A DNA stretch of 64,000 nucleotides. Origin: Beroe forskalii (Eukaryota > Ctenophora > Nuda > Beroida > Beroidae). A program made the translations under genes and the position numbers. How positions within the stretch are numbered: the first letter of the stretch is position 1; every line of letters begins with the position of its first letter. Below the pieces are notes generated by a model. It saw nothing but the letters and a program-made list of their open reading frames with translations, did not search any database and was not told the origin of the DNA. Shown here one piece after another: positions 44,046 to 55,368 of this stretch. The stretch covers positions 310,001 to 374,000 of the forward strand of contig WFMF01000121.1 in NCBI GenBank assembly GCA_011033025.1, written 5' to 3'.

Positions 44046-46145
44046 AATAACAATGAGGAAATAACACAGACTCATTATCAAAACAATCAGCCTGGTGCTC
44101 TGAATGTTTCCTGAATCAAATTACCCACTTTTATCTGCTTTATATTAGAAAGAGGACAAACACTGTTTTTACAAACATCTTTTATAGTTACAATGTAAAA
44201 CTTCATGTTGAGCTGGGGGATGTTTTATATGTTCAATAAAAGTTCATGACCCACCCTCTCGAAAATTTGATTGTTGTACAAAGTTTTATATTTTACATTT
44301 AATTAAAACAATCAAATTCGAGATGGTCGGCAATGAATGTTTATTGAACATTTGAAGTATTTCAAACACAACGAAATACCTTATTACATGAAATTACCTT
44401 ATTACATGAAATTAAGCAAGCATTTAATTAAGGAAAAGGGCAAAAAGTTTCTTAATAAACTGCTTCTTATTCTTAACTAGAAATGCCCGTTGGGCCTGCT
44501 AGATATTACAAAACCAAATAATAAGCTCACAAAAGTTTACAAAGGAGCAAAATTGAACATTATTCTTTGATTAATTTTAGTAATGCTGGACCGGTCAAGT
44601 TTTGATTATTATAATTGCATTTGCTCTTGTATGATGAAGTTATATCTGAAAATTAAAACAGAATATCGGACTCATACTGAACGTCGAATTAAGCATTGAT
44701 TCACGCCAAGAGCAGTCTTCCAAATTCGCAATGTGCTATGCCCAAATTCGATTCAATTTGATTTTGCTTTTGGTCAATCTTAAATAGCTCTAAATTAATA
44801 TTTTTCCGTTATCAACAACTCAGCATTGATTTAAATCAACCGACGTCTGCCACAGATTTATGAAAAGATGCTATCGGAAATAGTCTCCTCGATGCTAGCC
44901 ATACCCGTCAGATCTCGAATTTCAAATGAAAAACAGTAAACACGTCGTTCTTTCAAACACTACAACGCAGCAGTCAACAACGTATCAGAAAGCACTCGCA
45001 TAGAACTGATTATAATCTGCACGTGCAGAATATCTGTATCCATAGCAACGACGCGACTTAGCCCGGCTTAGCCTTCGTTTCTCTTGATATTTTCTTGGCA
45101 AGCTCAAATTTAATTGTGGACGGCGGCACATACAAACATTATTCACGTGTGACTTTACTTTATATATAAGATTACATGTTTCCCTAAATATTAATTAGTT
45201 TTATGTACCTTAATTTAGTGACTCTTCATTAAGGGGGCAGGGGGGGTCTTCTGGGTGTCGATGGCCAAAATGGAGTTTTTAGCTAGAAATGATAGAGGAG
45301 CATCGTAGCTACCAAAAAACTTAACGGAATGAAAAAAATCCTGTTCCTAGCCTGAGTTATGCGATTTTGAGATCAGAATTTGCCTGTAATTTATACAGTA
45401 CGCGGGCGAACTTCAATCGCGATTTGACGAAAATGATCTTAAAAATCTAACTCCTCCTACATTTTTTGGAGAATCGTCCTGAAACTTTCCAGGTATGTTC
45501 TAAGGATTTAAATGAAGAGATTTGTCTTACGGATTTTTGATTTAGGCCTCAGAACCGAAAATATTCGATTTTGAATTTTCAAGGAGCCAAATTTTGATGA
45601 TTTTTCCCGGTCGCAAAAATTCAAAATCGAATTTTGTCATGAACATAATCGTGATTAGAATCAGAATCGTGACAGTGAAAATGATTTCAGGTGATAATAA
45701 ATTCACTCGTGCCATTATAGATAAGAGACGAGATAGAAAATAATATTGGTTGACATTGGAAAGAAAGAAAAAGTAGATAACTTTGAACCTCGTACGATAA
45801 TATGTCTAAATTTTGGATTTCTGTGATGTAATCAATTGAAATTATCACAAAATTTAAGAGAAGACGCTGACCCTTAATAATATAAACAATGAATCATCAA
45901 CATAAGATGCAAGATGTTTACCAAAGAAAGAAATAAACAATTACAATCTATACTAATTTACTCATGGAATGATTTGATGAGGAAAACCCTGTAAAAACAA
46001 CATCTTAGCCCCACATACACAGGAAATATAAGAGAGTATAAGAGCTAACGGAGGGTTAAAAGATATGACACCAACCCTCGGAGGGAAGGAATCACCTCTC
46101 TCTCTTTTAGAAGAGCTGGACACATATATCAATATATGTAAACCC
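44046..46145. other. Intergenic with dispersed repeat pieces
   Basis: TAGAAATGCCCGTTGGGCCT near 44481 and the 45058-45170 segment match 19954-20110, so they may bound one element of about 0.7 kb. 45225-45640 contains GGGGGCAGGGGGGTC and TTTCCAGGTATGTTCTAAGG, typical of old repeats. No gene was supported. Confidence 0.5.
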
Positions 46146-46147
46146 AT

Positions 46148-46362
46148 GATACGTCACTAACACCCCATTAAAACCCCTAATAATGACGTCATATTCTTGT
46201 GTCTATTAGTTGCTTGGAGCGGGTGAGGAGGGAGCTCTCACCTCAATTACCCGGGGCTAACAATGCCATTATATATACCAGGGGGGTAAATACTCCTCTC
46301 TCTAAGCAACTAATAGACACTCCATTATGACGTCATTATCAGGGGTTATAATGGGGCGTTAC
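46148..46362. mobile_element. 215-bp foldback element with TGACGTCA arms
   Basis: Left arm: CACCCCATTAAAACCCCTAA, TAATGACGTCAT, GTGTCTATTAGTTGCTT. The right arm is the inverse (AAGCAACTAATAGACAC, ATGACGTCATTA, GGGGTTATAATGGGG). The loop is C/T- and G-rich. Confidence 0.8.
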
Positions 46363-46454
46363 CAGGGGGAGGGTAAATACTCTCCTCTCTAAGGGAGGAG
46401 GAGGTGGGGCGACCAATGCTGCGTTTATAAAGGAGCACACCTCATACCACCACC

Positions 46455-47215
46455 CAGTGTGTGTGTGTGTGTGGTTATATTGAGTCACACATACATACAT
46501 ACATACATACAGTCACACAAGCTCATACATACATACAGTCACACAAGCATATACATACAGTCACACAAGCACATACATACATACATACATACATACATAC
46601 ATACATACATACATACATACATACATACATACATACATACATAAATACATACAATGACAGTTGATCTTCACACAAACAGTGCTCTACCAGATAAATCCGG
46701 GAGCTATCTATGAGGTACAAAGTAAATACATACATACATACATACACGATCGTCAAGGTGCAACCTTGACGATCGATTAGTACTCATCATACTTTTCGTG
46801 AAACTTAAAGTTGGGAACCATCGCAGTTTTACTTTGTACCTCATACATAAATACATACATACAAACATACATACATACATACATACATACATACATACAT
46901 ACATACATACATACATACATACATACATACATACATACATACATACATACATACATACATACATACATACATACATACATACAGTCACACAACCACATAC
47001 ATACAAACATACAGCCAGACCAGCTTATACATACATACATACATACATACATACATACATACATACATACATACATACATACATACATACATACATACAT
47101 ACATACATACATACATACATACAGTCACATACATACATGCAGTCACACAAGCTCATACATACATACATACATACATACATACATACATACATACATACAT
47201 ACATACATACATACA

Positions 47216-47247
<32 letters not shown>

Positions 47248-47335
47248 ACATACATACATACATACATACATACATACATACATACATACATACATACATA
47301 CATACATACATACATACATACATACGAGTAGAAAT
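46455..47335. repeat. Compound (TACA)n microsatellite
   Basis: Starts with (GT)8, then several hundred bases of CATACATACA broken by short islands such as GTCACACAAGC. Three unique islands (46648-46725, 46740-46850, 47338-47505) carry inverted motifs, including CGATCGTCAAGGT / ACCTTGACGATCG at about 46746-46774 and GAGGTACAAAGTAAA / TTTACTTTGTACCTC. Open frames (YIHTYIHT) are artefacts. Confidence 0.95.
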
Positions 47336-47505
47336 AAAACAATCTGTTCACCAACTCCGAGTTTCATGCAAAATATTGAAATTTTACAATTGTCAAGGTG
47401 CGAATCTTACCGAATCTTATTGTACATACATACAAACATACACACAAACAAACATACATACAAACAAACATACAAACAAACAAACAAAGATACATACATA
47501 CTTTC

Positions 47506-49247
47506 ACGGCAACTTTTTCGGCTAGGGAGCCGAAAAACCGCGTGCGGTACATTTTGTGCCTCATAATCACCCTTGCCCAACTGATGACCCCTTGTTAGCC
47601 CAGAGCACTTGTTGGTTTTTTAGGCCTTAAATAATTATCACCATCATTGAACCTTTCTTATTCATTCCAGTATGAAGCTTGCATAGATCTATGAGCATGT
47701 TATGAGCATGATTTTAAATCGTTCTGTTTATTATTTTTTGCCTACTAACTATAAAGACATGGACTGATCAGTCACAAAAGCTCATACAATTTCAAGCTCT
47801 GCAGTCTGCATACCCACGGTACCATACACAGTGGAATTCTATACAATTACATGCAACTCACTCAAAAGAATAAAATTACACACACAAACTCACACAATAC
47901 GGCATCATACAGTGGGATTCTCACAAGAATAAAATTACATACATGCTCCAGCAGTAATAACCATTGTATACAATTGCCTTATTACATACGCTGGCTCATA
48001 GTGACATACAGTCACATACATAAGCCCATACATAAGACCATACATAAGTGCGTACATAAGCCCACTTGGCATTTTACAGATTACAGTATGTCGCATGTGT
48101 GCAGATCGCTCGATATCATCGAGCCCTCCGTATTAATTTAATTTGCAAATTGCGCGCATTTAAAAGAGACGGCGCAATATGCCTATTTTACTGTTTCCAC
48201 CTCAACTTTTGATATAAATTCTATCAAAAGAACTGCAAAATTGCGCGTCTTTAACGAGCCCTCCGTCATTGAGCGATCTGCACATAAATGCATAACACAA
48301 AATCATACAAAGACAACACTTACACATTTTCCAAGTCTTCGCATCTTTGCCTTTGAGTGAGTGGAAAACATCATGAGCTTCACATTCTAGTACAGATGAA
48401 ATTGGTGAAAATGATGAATCACAATTGACATTGATACAATGATACAAATAATTGACTATGAGGTGCAACTGCTACGAAATTAACAAAAATTTGGTGAATT
48501 TTCCGACGTAATGGTTCACCATGTTTGAGCCAAGAGTTCTTCATCAAAATTCATTAACTTAATCCATGCATTTTGCTTTAGTGACTTTATTAAAGAAATA
48601 AAAGAATTTAAAATTAAAATATCAGAAAACACGATTAAAACGACACCAATTAACTAAGGCAAATTATATAAGTTTAGTATTAATATAGCTTTCACAATGT
48701 ATACTTAAGTTCATTAAAAATAATGTTAATATTTGAAAATTAAGAATTAACTCATAATAACTGAAATTACTAATACTTATTATGATCGTATAGCTCAAAC
48801 CAACATGGAGAACAGTTGTATATTATAATCGTTGTATTATAATTATATTATAATCGTTGTATATTATAATCGTTCATTTGTAAATCAAAGCTTATTATGG
48901 AGGGCAGCTGGCCTTCAAACTCGATAGGTACCATGTAATTCATACGATTCTAGATCAAACTTATAGATGCAATCTAATTTAATAAATCCCCATAAGAAGG
49001 GGGTTTGTTACTTCATTGAAAACGAGACTTTCTCCTAGGCCCACACGCAAAGAGACCTCAAAACCATCAGCACTTCCAAAACTGAGTTGTTCCTTATCAA
49101 CTGTCCGCTTCTCAACTGTTCCGGGTTCAATTGTTCAATGCTTCATAAATGCAGTGAAAATCGCCTGCCAGAAAATCTTCAAAAATCTTCTTTAAAAACT
49201 GTGCACGAAATGGGAAAAATATCACAAATTTTTAATTCTCTCTCTTT
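47506..49247. other. 3' flank of the zinc-finger gene, no other gene seen
   Basis: Contains scattered ACATACA motifs near 47990-48060. Nearly inverse segments (GATCGCTCGATATCATCGAG ... ATTTGCAAATTGCGCGC near 48105 and TGCAAAATTGCGCGTCTTTA ... GAGCGATCTGC near 48234) form a foldback at about 48100-48285. No coding region was found. Confidence 0.5.
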
Positions 49248-52200
49248 TTAATCCTCTTCCTTCTGCTTCACCTCGTTCTTCTCTCCTCCATTCTGAGCAA
49301 CATCTGACACATCTCTAGTTATTTCCTCTCCCAAGGTAACTACGTCATTGCCAAGGGTTATTACGTCGTCACTAAGGGTAATAACGTCATCACTAAGGGT
49401 TGTCACGTCATCACTAAGGGTGACGTGGTCGTCTCCGTGGGGATCAGGGTTGTCTCCATGTGGATCAGGGTTGTCTCCGTGGGGATCTGGGTTGTCTACC
49501 AGGGGACTGGTTTCATCCCCATGGGGACCCAAGGCATCCCCATGGGGACCCAAGGCATCTCCACCATGGGGATGAGGATCGTTGTCTAACGGAGCTGACT
49601 CATCAAGGGGATTTGTGTCATCACTGTTATCCATCGCAGTGGTCACTTCGTCACTGATAACATCTTCTGAAGGATTAAGCAGGAATTTAGCTTCATTCGA
49701 ACGCTTCTGGGATAATTTCTCAAAACGTTTCTCTCACTGAATGCGATTAAAATGCAAAGTTTTCACAAGAAAATAGGAAATAATTCGAGGATTGATCTAT
49801 TAATCTTGAATTTTTATTTTTTTTATCGTTCAGAACTTTTCAAAGAATGGATGTGGACAATGTTTTGTTAACTTACTCGTGATATTTTCCTCTTCTTCTT
49901 CTGCTTCTTCCTCGTATTCAAACTCATCCTCGTGGTAGGTCAACTCGTGGGAATACCTGGGACGAGACAACGTGTAAAGCGGTGAGATGTTACCATGGTA
50001 ACGCGGTGAGACAACATGTTACCATGGTAACGCAGTGAGATGTTACCATGGTAACGCGGCGAGAAAACATGTTACCATGGTAACGCAGCGAGAGAACATG
50101 TTACCATGGTAACGCAGCGAGAGAACGTGTTACCATGGTAACGCGGCGAGAACATGTTACCATGGTAACGCGGTGAGATGTTACCATTGTAACGCGGCGA
50201 GAGAACATGTTACCATTGTAACGCGCCGAGAACATGTTACCATGGTAATTATGGCTCGAATGTAACCAAATATACCGATAATTGAAAGGAATTTGGTCAC
50301 ATTTCAACGTAGAATCAACACAACTTCATGAAACTGACCGTTTCTCTACAGTCCAGAAGTGTTGCCCGCAGAACTGACACCTGTATTCTTTACAACTGGG
50401 GGTGTGCTGCCACAGCTCAGCTTCTGTAGCGAATACCTGAAATGGAAGAGGTAAAAGAGCTCAGCTTCTGTAGCGAATACCTGAAATGGAAGAGGTAAAA
50501 GAGCTCAGCTTCTGTAGCGAATACCTGAAATGGAAGAGGTAAAAGAGTGACCCTGAACCTCGAATTCCAGCAGCGGAAATTAAACTTTTGACGAATTCGC
50601 ATCCCAAATTTCTTGTCAACTTTAGAGAACTTGTGGCTCTAATCAAACTAACTTAAAGTTTTGATGATTTGCCCGTGAATCCAATGAAAAACAAAAGAAA
50701 TCGACATTAAACCCACCATAGGGAAAGAATGGTAGGTCTGAGAAATAGGCGGTAGGAATTCATAAACTTACCACGCTACGCTATAATAATGACGTCATCC
50801 TATCCGCCTATTTCTCGCGCGCGGCGTATGAACTCACCATGGGACAAGTATTGCAGAGAATGGTAGGTCTGAGAAATCTCCTGTTTCTGTAACGCTTGCT
50901 GATAAGAGCCTGGTCACTCTTCAAGTGTACTCGAGAGATGTGGTGTTTCATTAGACTCCGGTCATCAGTCCGGAATAGGCACTGTCCGTAGGAACACCTA
51001 GGGGTTTGAGATATGAGACAATGGGGAATCTCAGGGTTTGAGACTTGAGACAATGGGGAATCTCAGAGGGAATGGGGGCAAGGGCAATGGGGGTCTGGGG
51101 GATGGAGAGGTGAGGAATGGAGGGGTGAGAAAAGGGGCATCTCAGAGAAAATGGGGCAAGGACAATGGATAAACCTCACAGAAAATGATTAAATCTCAGT
51201 TTCGTTTCGGATGATGAATCGTCTAAAAGCGGTTTAAATTAGTGGTCAATTCGAATACAAGTCACACCAAAAAAACGCGAACTCTTTTGAATTTTTGTAC
51301 AACCATATTGCGACAAATTGTGGCAACTTTTCCGCCACCACTTTCAAACCCGGTCGTTTTGGAAAGTTGAGGCGCGCGCGGCGCAGCATTATAGAACTGA
51401 GTAATGCGGGGTTAAACAGTTATAAGGACCTTCGCGCCTTCCGTAAAAGACAAATTGTTGCAAATTTTGGTACAAAATTGCCACTCGAGAAACGAAAAAT
51501 ATGCGAGTATTGCCCGAATTAGACCCGTACGGCACCAGCCAATGGAAACAGAGGATTCAGGGGGTGAGGGAGGATTTTGTTACATTGTGAATGTGCCACG
51601 AATGGAATACTTAATGCGAAGCCTAGAAAATACAATGCGTCGATTCACGCCAAATACACCAACATTATTTAAGAACTAATAACTAATTATTATGCCTTAG
51701 TGTATCGCAGTGGCATTTGAAACACGCAGTCTGATTAGAAATAAACGTCGGACACACTTCCCCCGTACTTAGCAGGCCACAGTGGTGTCAAGGAACAAGC
51801 TGTGACGTAGGAATTTAACACACATAGTCCGACGTGATGTCAAGAATTCGTAACATAATGGTGTCAACAAATACCTTTATTAGGCCAGGGCTGCTCTCTT
51901 GTCCTTTCTTCACTTCCGCCACTTTCAGAAGTGATGAGGTAAGATAAAATAGAAATAGAAATAAAATGAAATGAGAAATAGAGAAAGGTATAAAAACCTA
52001 AAATTTAAAAAAATATTTATCCCGTACTAACTTATAAATGGGGTTGTATCTGTAATCGTTATCATGATGTAACAAATGATCTGACAGTTGATTTGGACTG
52101 TCGAAGTGGTGTCCGCAGATGTTACACTTCACTATTTCTATACCGCTGCTAACACGTCGTTTTTTAGAGGGGTACCGTTCATCGTAATCAAGGGACTCCT

Positions 52201-52612
52201 CGTCTCGTGAGACTGTGGGAATTAGGGTTTAGAGAAAACCTGGTACCCTGGTAACGTGGTAGCCTGGTACCCTAGTAACCTGGTACCCTTGTACCCTGGT
52301 AACCTAGTACCCTAGTAACCTGGTACCCTAGTAACCAGCGAAATCAATCCTAATAGTTGTATAACTTTCTCCATAAAATCCTCTCACCGGTGTGCCGTAT
52401 GGTTTCTGGTTTCAAGTGGTTGGCATTGGCAGGGTTGAGGGGATAAATCATTTGTCAAACCCCCCCCCCCCCCCCCGTAATCAAACGTAATCACTTGAAA
52501 CCCCCCTCGGCTAATATGAGAACGATCCCTTACCTGTGTGCCAGATAGTCTCTGGTTTCAGGTGGTTGGCAGGGTTGAGGGGCTGAAGGGAAGAGTCCTT
52601 TTCTCGAGACAT
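49248..52612 (-). CDS. Zinc-finger protein, four fingers, six exons
   Basis: Exons on the minus strand: 52534-52612, 52032-52212, 50838-50997, 50339-50436, 49877-49956, 49248-49732. All introns are GT-AG and phases are consistent (1,2,0,2,1), giving about 360 aa. Finger 1: C56, C59, H72, H76. Finger 2: C88, C93, H106, H111, its YKC start made by the exon 2-3 join. Finger 3 is an atypical CCHC: C135, C138 in exon 3 and H151, C155 in exon 4. Finger 4: C160, C163 in exon 4 and H176, H181 in exon 5. Completion of fingers 3 and 4 with the correct 12-residue spacing only after splicing is strong support for the model. SKKRRV near residue 42 could be a nuclear signal. A glutamate run (about 182-198) follows, then a tail with DPHGDN and TLSDDV repeats. 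Likely a nuclear nucleic-acid-binding protein; family member unknown. The last acceptor (GTGAG|AG) is weak. Confidence 0.82.
49985..50245. repeat. GTTACCATGGTAAC array in zinc-finger intron 4
   Basis: About nine copies of the perfect 14-bp palindrome GTTACCATGGTAAC (a few read CATT), separated by GCGGCGAGAGAACAT-type spacers. The array fills much of the intron between 50339 and 49956. Confidence 0.95.
50393..50548 (-). repeat. Triplicated splice-acceptor region (44-bp unit)
   Basis: Three tandem copies of a 44-bp segment that, on the minus strand, holds CTCTTTTACCTCTTCCATTT, CAG and the first ~20 bases of exon 4 (GTATTCGCTACAGAAGCTGA). Each copy has its own pyrimidine tract and AG|GT. Only the last (acceptor at 50437, exon from 50436) leads into the full exon. 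Confidence 0.9.
50710..50877. mobile_element. MITE between two copies of an exon-3 donor region
   Basis: A GAGAAATAGGCGG / CCGCCTATTTCTC MITE with TGACGTCA near 50793 lies between 50710-50746 and 50831-50877. These flanks are two copies of one segment (AATGGTAGGTCTGAGAAAT plus ACTCACCAT or ACCCACCAT). The second flank is the true 3' end of exon 3 with its GTGAGT donor. The first is a shortened copy with a possible GTGGGT donor. Confidence 0.8.
51295..51679 (+). other. Unassigned open frames within zinc-finger intron 2
   Basis: Two overlapping plus-strand frames (to 51522 and from 51455) have protein-like composition: GKLRRARRSIIELSNAG and METEDSGGEGGFCYIVNVPR. I recognise no family. They could be a fragment of a transposable-element protein, since a frameshift would join them, or chance frames. 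Confidence 0.3.
52241..52336. repeat. GGTACCCTGGTAAC array in zinc-finger intron 1
   Basis: Seven short units of CTGGTACCCT(A/G)GTAAC. This is the same kind of sequence as the large array in MTCH2 intron 6 (58378-59182). Confidence 0.9.
52388..52451 (-). CDS. Tandem alternative first coding exon of the zinc-finger gene
   Basis: A second copy of the first exon. ATG at 52449-52451 opens 21 codons (MIYPLNPANANHLKPETIRH then T) and ends in a GTGAGA donor at 52387 in phase 1. This is the same phase as exon 1 (PLNPANHLKPETIWHT, donor GTAAGG at 52533). Either version can therefore join exon 2 in frame. No acceptor is seen upstream of this copy, so it would serve as its own 5' exon. It may also be a decayed duplicate. 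Confidence 0.55.
52452..52533. mobile_element. MITE-like block between the two first exons
   Basis: On the minus strand it begins TAAGGGATCGTTCTCATATT right at the exon-1 donor and contains TGATTACG and a poly-G run. It resembles the element at 57905-58074, whose ends are AGGGATCGTTCA and TGAACGATCCCT. The GT of the exon-1 donor therefore sits at, or is supplied by, the element end. Confidence 0.6.
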
Positions 52613-52621
52613 GCTGCCGTT

Positions 52622-52800
52622 GTGTGATGGTTAGTTGAGTAATTGGGTTTATTAATTAGGTTAATAAAGATAGTTAGTTATGTAATTGTGTTTATTTATT
52701 GGGTTAATAAAGATGGTTAGTTGAGTAATTGGGTTTATTAATTGGGTTTATAAAGATGGTTAGTAATTGGGTTTATTAATTGGGTTAATGAGGGTCTAAA
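52622..52800. repeat. ~55-bp tandem repeat upstream of exon 1
   Basis: Three to four units of GATGGTTAGTTGAGTAATTG then GGTTTATTAATTGGGTTAATAA. This lies where the 5' UTR or promoter of the zinc-finger gene should be. Confidence 0.85.
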
Positions 52801-53045
52801 AGTTCAGTAATTGATGCTGGATTCATTGGTCTGATAAGGGTCTAAAAGTGGCGGTAAGAAATCGTATGTATAGTATTTGGGGTCATACAAGCGAATTACT
52901 GCGGGAGACTCCCGGGAGTCTTCCGGGAGTACTGTATATAAATACCTAATCCATGTATATCAGGGCGCTGGCAAGCGCCCGCAGCGCAAGAAAAAGAAAA
53001 AGAACGAGGGCATCTGCCCGAAGGGCCGAGGGCATCAGCAGTCCC

Positions 53046-53410
53046 CATGGGACTACACGGCCCCCCCTTAGGGGCCAGGCCCCCAGTTTTCAAAAGGCCC
53101 CTCTAGAAAAATCTTAGGGGGCCTTGGCCCTACCTAAGATTTTCTCAAAAATTTGAACATAGAAAGGAAGTGAAAATTTAGTTCATTTAGACAGAAATTT
53201 TCCTGAAATTCACCTTTTTTAGAGTTGAACCAATGAATAAAATATGATTTTAGTCGTATTTTTATGCAAAATTGTGAAAAGTAGGGCTATGGAAAATGAA
53301 AATTTGCTTCTGTAAATTTTGGCCCCTGTAGTTTTTCAAAGGCCCCCCCCTAGAAAAAAATCTAGGGGGGGGGCCTACCACTAGCTCGAAAAAGTGTGTA
53401 ATGGCATGGC
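53046..53410. mobile_element. 380-bp GGGGGCC element, inverted copy
   Basis: Reverse-sense partner of 30443-30822: GGGACTACACGGCC at the left, AAAGTGTGTAATGGCATGG at the right, and the same internal AGGTGAATTTC / AATTTTCCTGAAATTCACC sequence. A GC-rich patch with GCGCCCGCAGCGC lies just outside (about 52970). Confidence 0.8.
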
Positions 53411-53673
53411 AGAATAGGTAGCAACAATCCCGTCTTTCAATTCTTGAAATGCCAGCGCCCACTATATAAAAATACAGCGATTTCAAAAAAGTCCGGTTTT
53501 CAAGTGGCAATTTAGACCTCTTATTAACATAAGTTAGTCATGAAAATTTGCACAGGCGTAGTCCATTACATGATTAAGAAACCCTGAAAATTTCATGAAA
53601 ATCGATCGCACCGTTTTTGTAGGAAAAATTATCAAAAAATGCCTTAAATCACGAAAATTAGTGTTATCGTCGT

Positions 53674-53701
53674 CGTCTCTCTCTCTCTCTCTCTCTCTCT
53701 C
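53674..53701. repeat. (CT)n microsatellite
   Basis: A run of about 13 CT dinucleotides after GTCGTCGT. Confidence 0.9.
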
Positions 53702-53825
53702 GAAACCACGACAGTTTTTATAAATCACTTTGCGAGAAAACTAAAACAGATATCGTCGTAAGTCCATCGGTATCAGAAACTTTGGCATAAGGCACGTGTC
53801 GTAGGCTATATGTGAATTTTAATAT

Positions 53826-54600
53826 CAAATCGCTTAATTGGATAATTGGCCAATTAAACCAATTATCGCTTATATCTCGTCTCAGGAATATAGTATCGCC
53901 TTCATTCTAACGCCATCGTAAACTTTGGCATGGATCGCGTGAAGTGAGCTATGTAAAAATTTTCATTGCAAATCGCTTAATTGGATAATTGGCCAATTAA
54001 ACCAATTATCACTTATATCTCGCCCCAGGAAGATGGTATTGACTTCATTCCAACGCCATCGTAAACTTTGGCATAGATTGCGTGATGTGAGCTATATAAA
54101 AATGTTCATTGCAAATCGCTTAATTGGATAATTGGCCAATTAAACCAATTATCGCTTATATCTCGTCTCAGGAATATGGTATCGACTTCATTCCAACACC
54201 ATCGTAAACTTTGGCATGGATCGCGTAAAGTGAGCTATGTAAAAATTTTCATTGCAAATCGCTCAATTGGATAATTGGCCAATTAAACCAATTATCGCTT
54301 ATATCTCGTCTCAGGAATATGGTATCGACTTCATTCCAACGCCATCGTAAACTTTGGCATAGATTGCGTGATGTGAGCTATATAAAAATGTTCATTGCAA
54401 ATCGCTTAATTGGATAATTGGCCAATTAAACCAATTATCGCTTATATCTCGTCTCAGGAATATGGTATCGACTTCATTCCAACGCCATCGTAAACTTTGG
54501 CATAGATCGCGTGAAGTGAGCTACAGTATGTAAAAATTTTCATTGCAAATCGCTTAATTGGATAATTGGCTAATTACAAAAATTATCGCTTATATCTACT
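53826..54600. repeat. ~144-bp tandem satellite, six copies
   Basis: Each unit has TCGCTTAATTGGATAATTGG then CCAATTAAACCAATTATCGC, which is an internal inverted repeat, then ATCTCGTCTCAGGAATATGG and CATCGTAAACTTTGGCATAG. TCGCTTAATTGG starts near 53830, 53973, 54115, 54259, 54402 and 54549. The last unit is the most diverged. Confidence 0.95.
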
Positions 54601-54716
54601 ATTGCAGGAATATGGCATTATGGTTTTGACTTATATCAAACGGCATCGGAAATTTGGAATCACTATCATGAGTCATGTTGAATGAGATTGGTAATGCAGA
54701 ATTTGTTCAACAAAAA

Positions 54717-55062
54717 GAATGATATGGTATGACAAAAAACAATTGGAAATTGTGTAGGTTCCGCAGCGCCCTTGCAAATTCCAGCGATTAAAAGAGGTGA
54801 TATGAACTTCAATCGCAGCGCTGGCGTGGTGGTGGGCTGTAGTTGCAAGGAAAATTTCAATTCATAGTATAAATTCAGTTGAATTCATAAATACATGAAT
54901 GAAACTACTGAATTGATTAGCCTATATTCCTTTCACCAAACAGCCCAAAACCACGCCAGCGCTGCGATCAAAGTTCATATCACCTCTTTTAATCGCTAAA
55001 ATTTACAAGGGCGCTGCGGAACCTACACAATTTCCAATTGTTTTTTGTCATACCACAAATGT
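54717..55062. mobile_element. 346-bp foldback element
   Basis: Arms of ~118 bp (54717-54838 and 54942-55062) share TATGACAAAAAACAATTGGA, TTCCGCAGCGCCCTTG and GATTAAAAGAGGTGATATGA, with few mismatches. A ~100-bp AT-rich loop lies between. Non-coding. Confidence 0.9.
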
Positions 55063-55368
55063 ATATAAATGTATAAAATTACCTAATCCATGGTTGACTC
55101 AGAAACTACAATGAAAGTAAGACAAAATTCACAAAACCACATATTTATTGAACTGCCCCTTTCAAGGAACAGGAATATAACAACATGATTTAACTCCACC
55201 AAATTCCACACATCTTTCATTAAAAAATCATTATGGGCCCGCGCTAAAACATAAATAATTAGAAATTGAAATTATAATATTTTCTCAGTCATTTCAAACT
55301 TCAAAATCTGAAAGAACATATATTTAGGAAATATATTAAGACTCGAATCAAACTAGGGTGAAAATTTC

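Noticed and set aside
46459..47367. Frames with YIHTYIHT or MYVCMYVC repeats
   Set aside because: Produced by the TACA microsatellite in both directions.
51875..51921. Possible 47-nt zinc-finger exon (minus) with acceptor CTGAAAG and donor GTATTT
   Set aside because: Including it changes the phase and breaks the frame into exon 3. Direct joining of exon 2 to exon 3 gives the expected YKC finger start. It could be a frame-breaking cassette at most.
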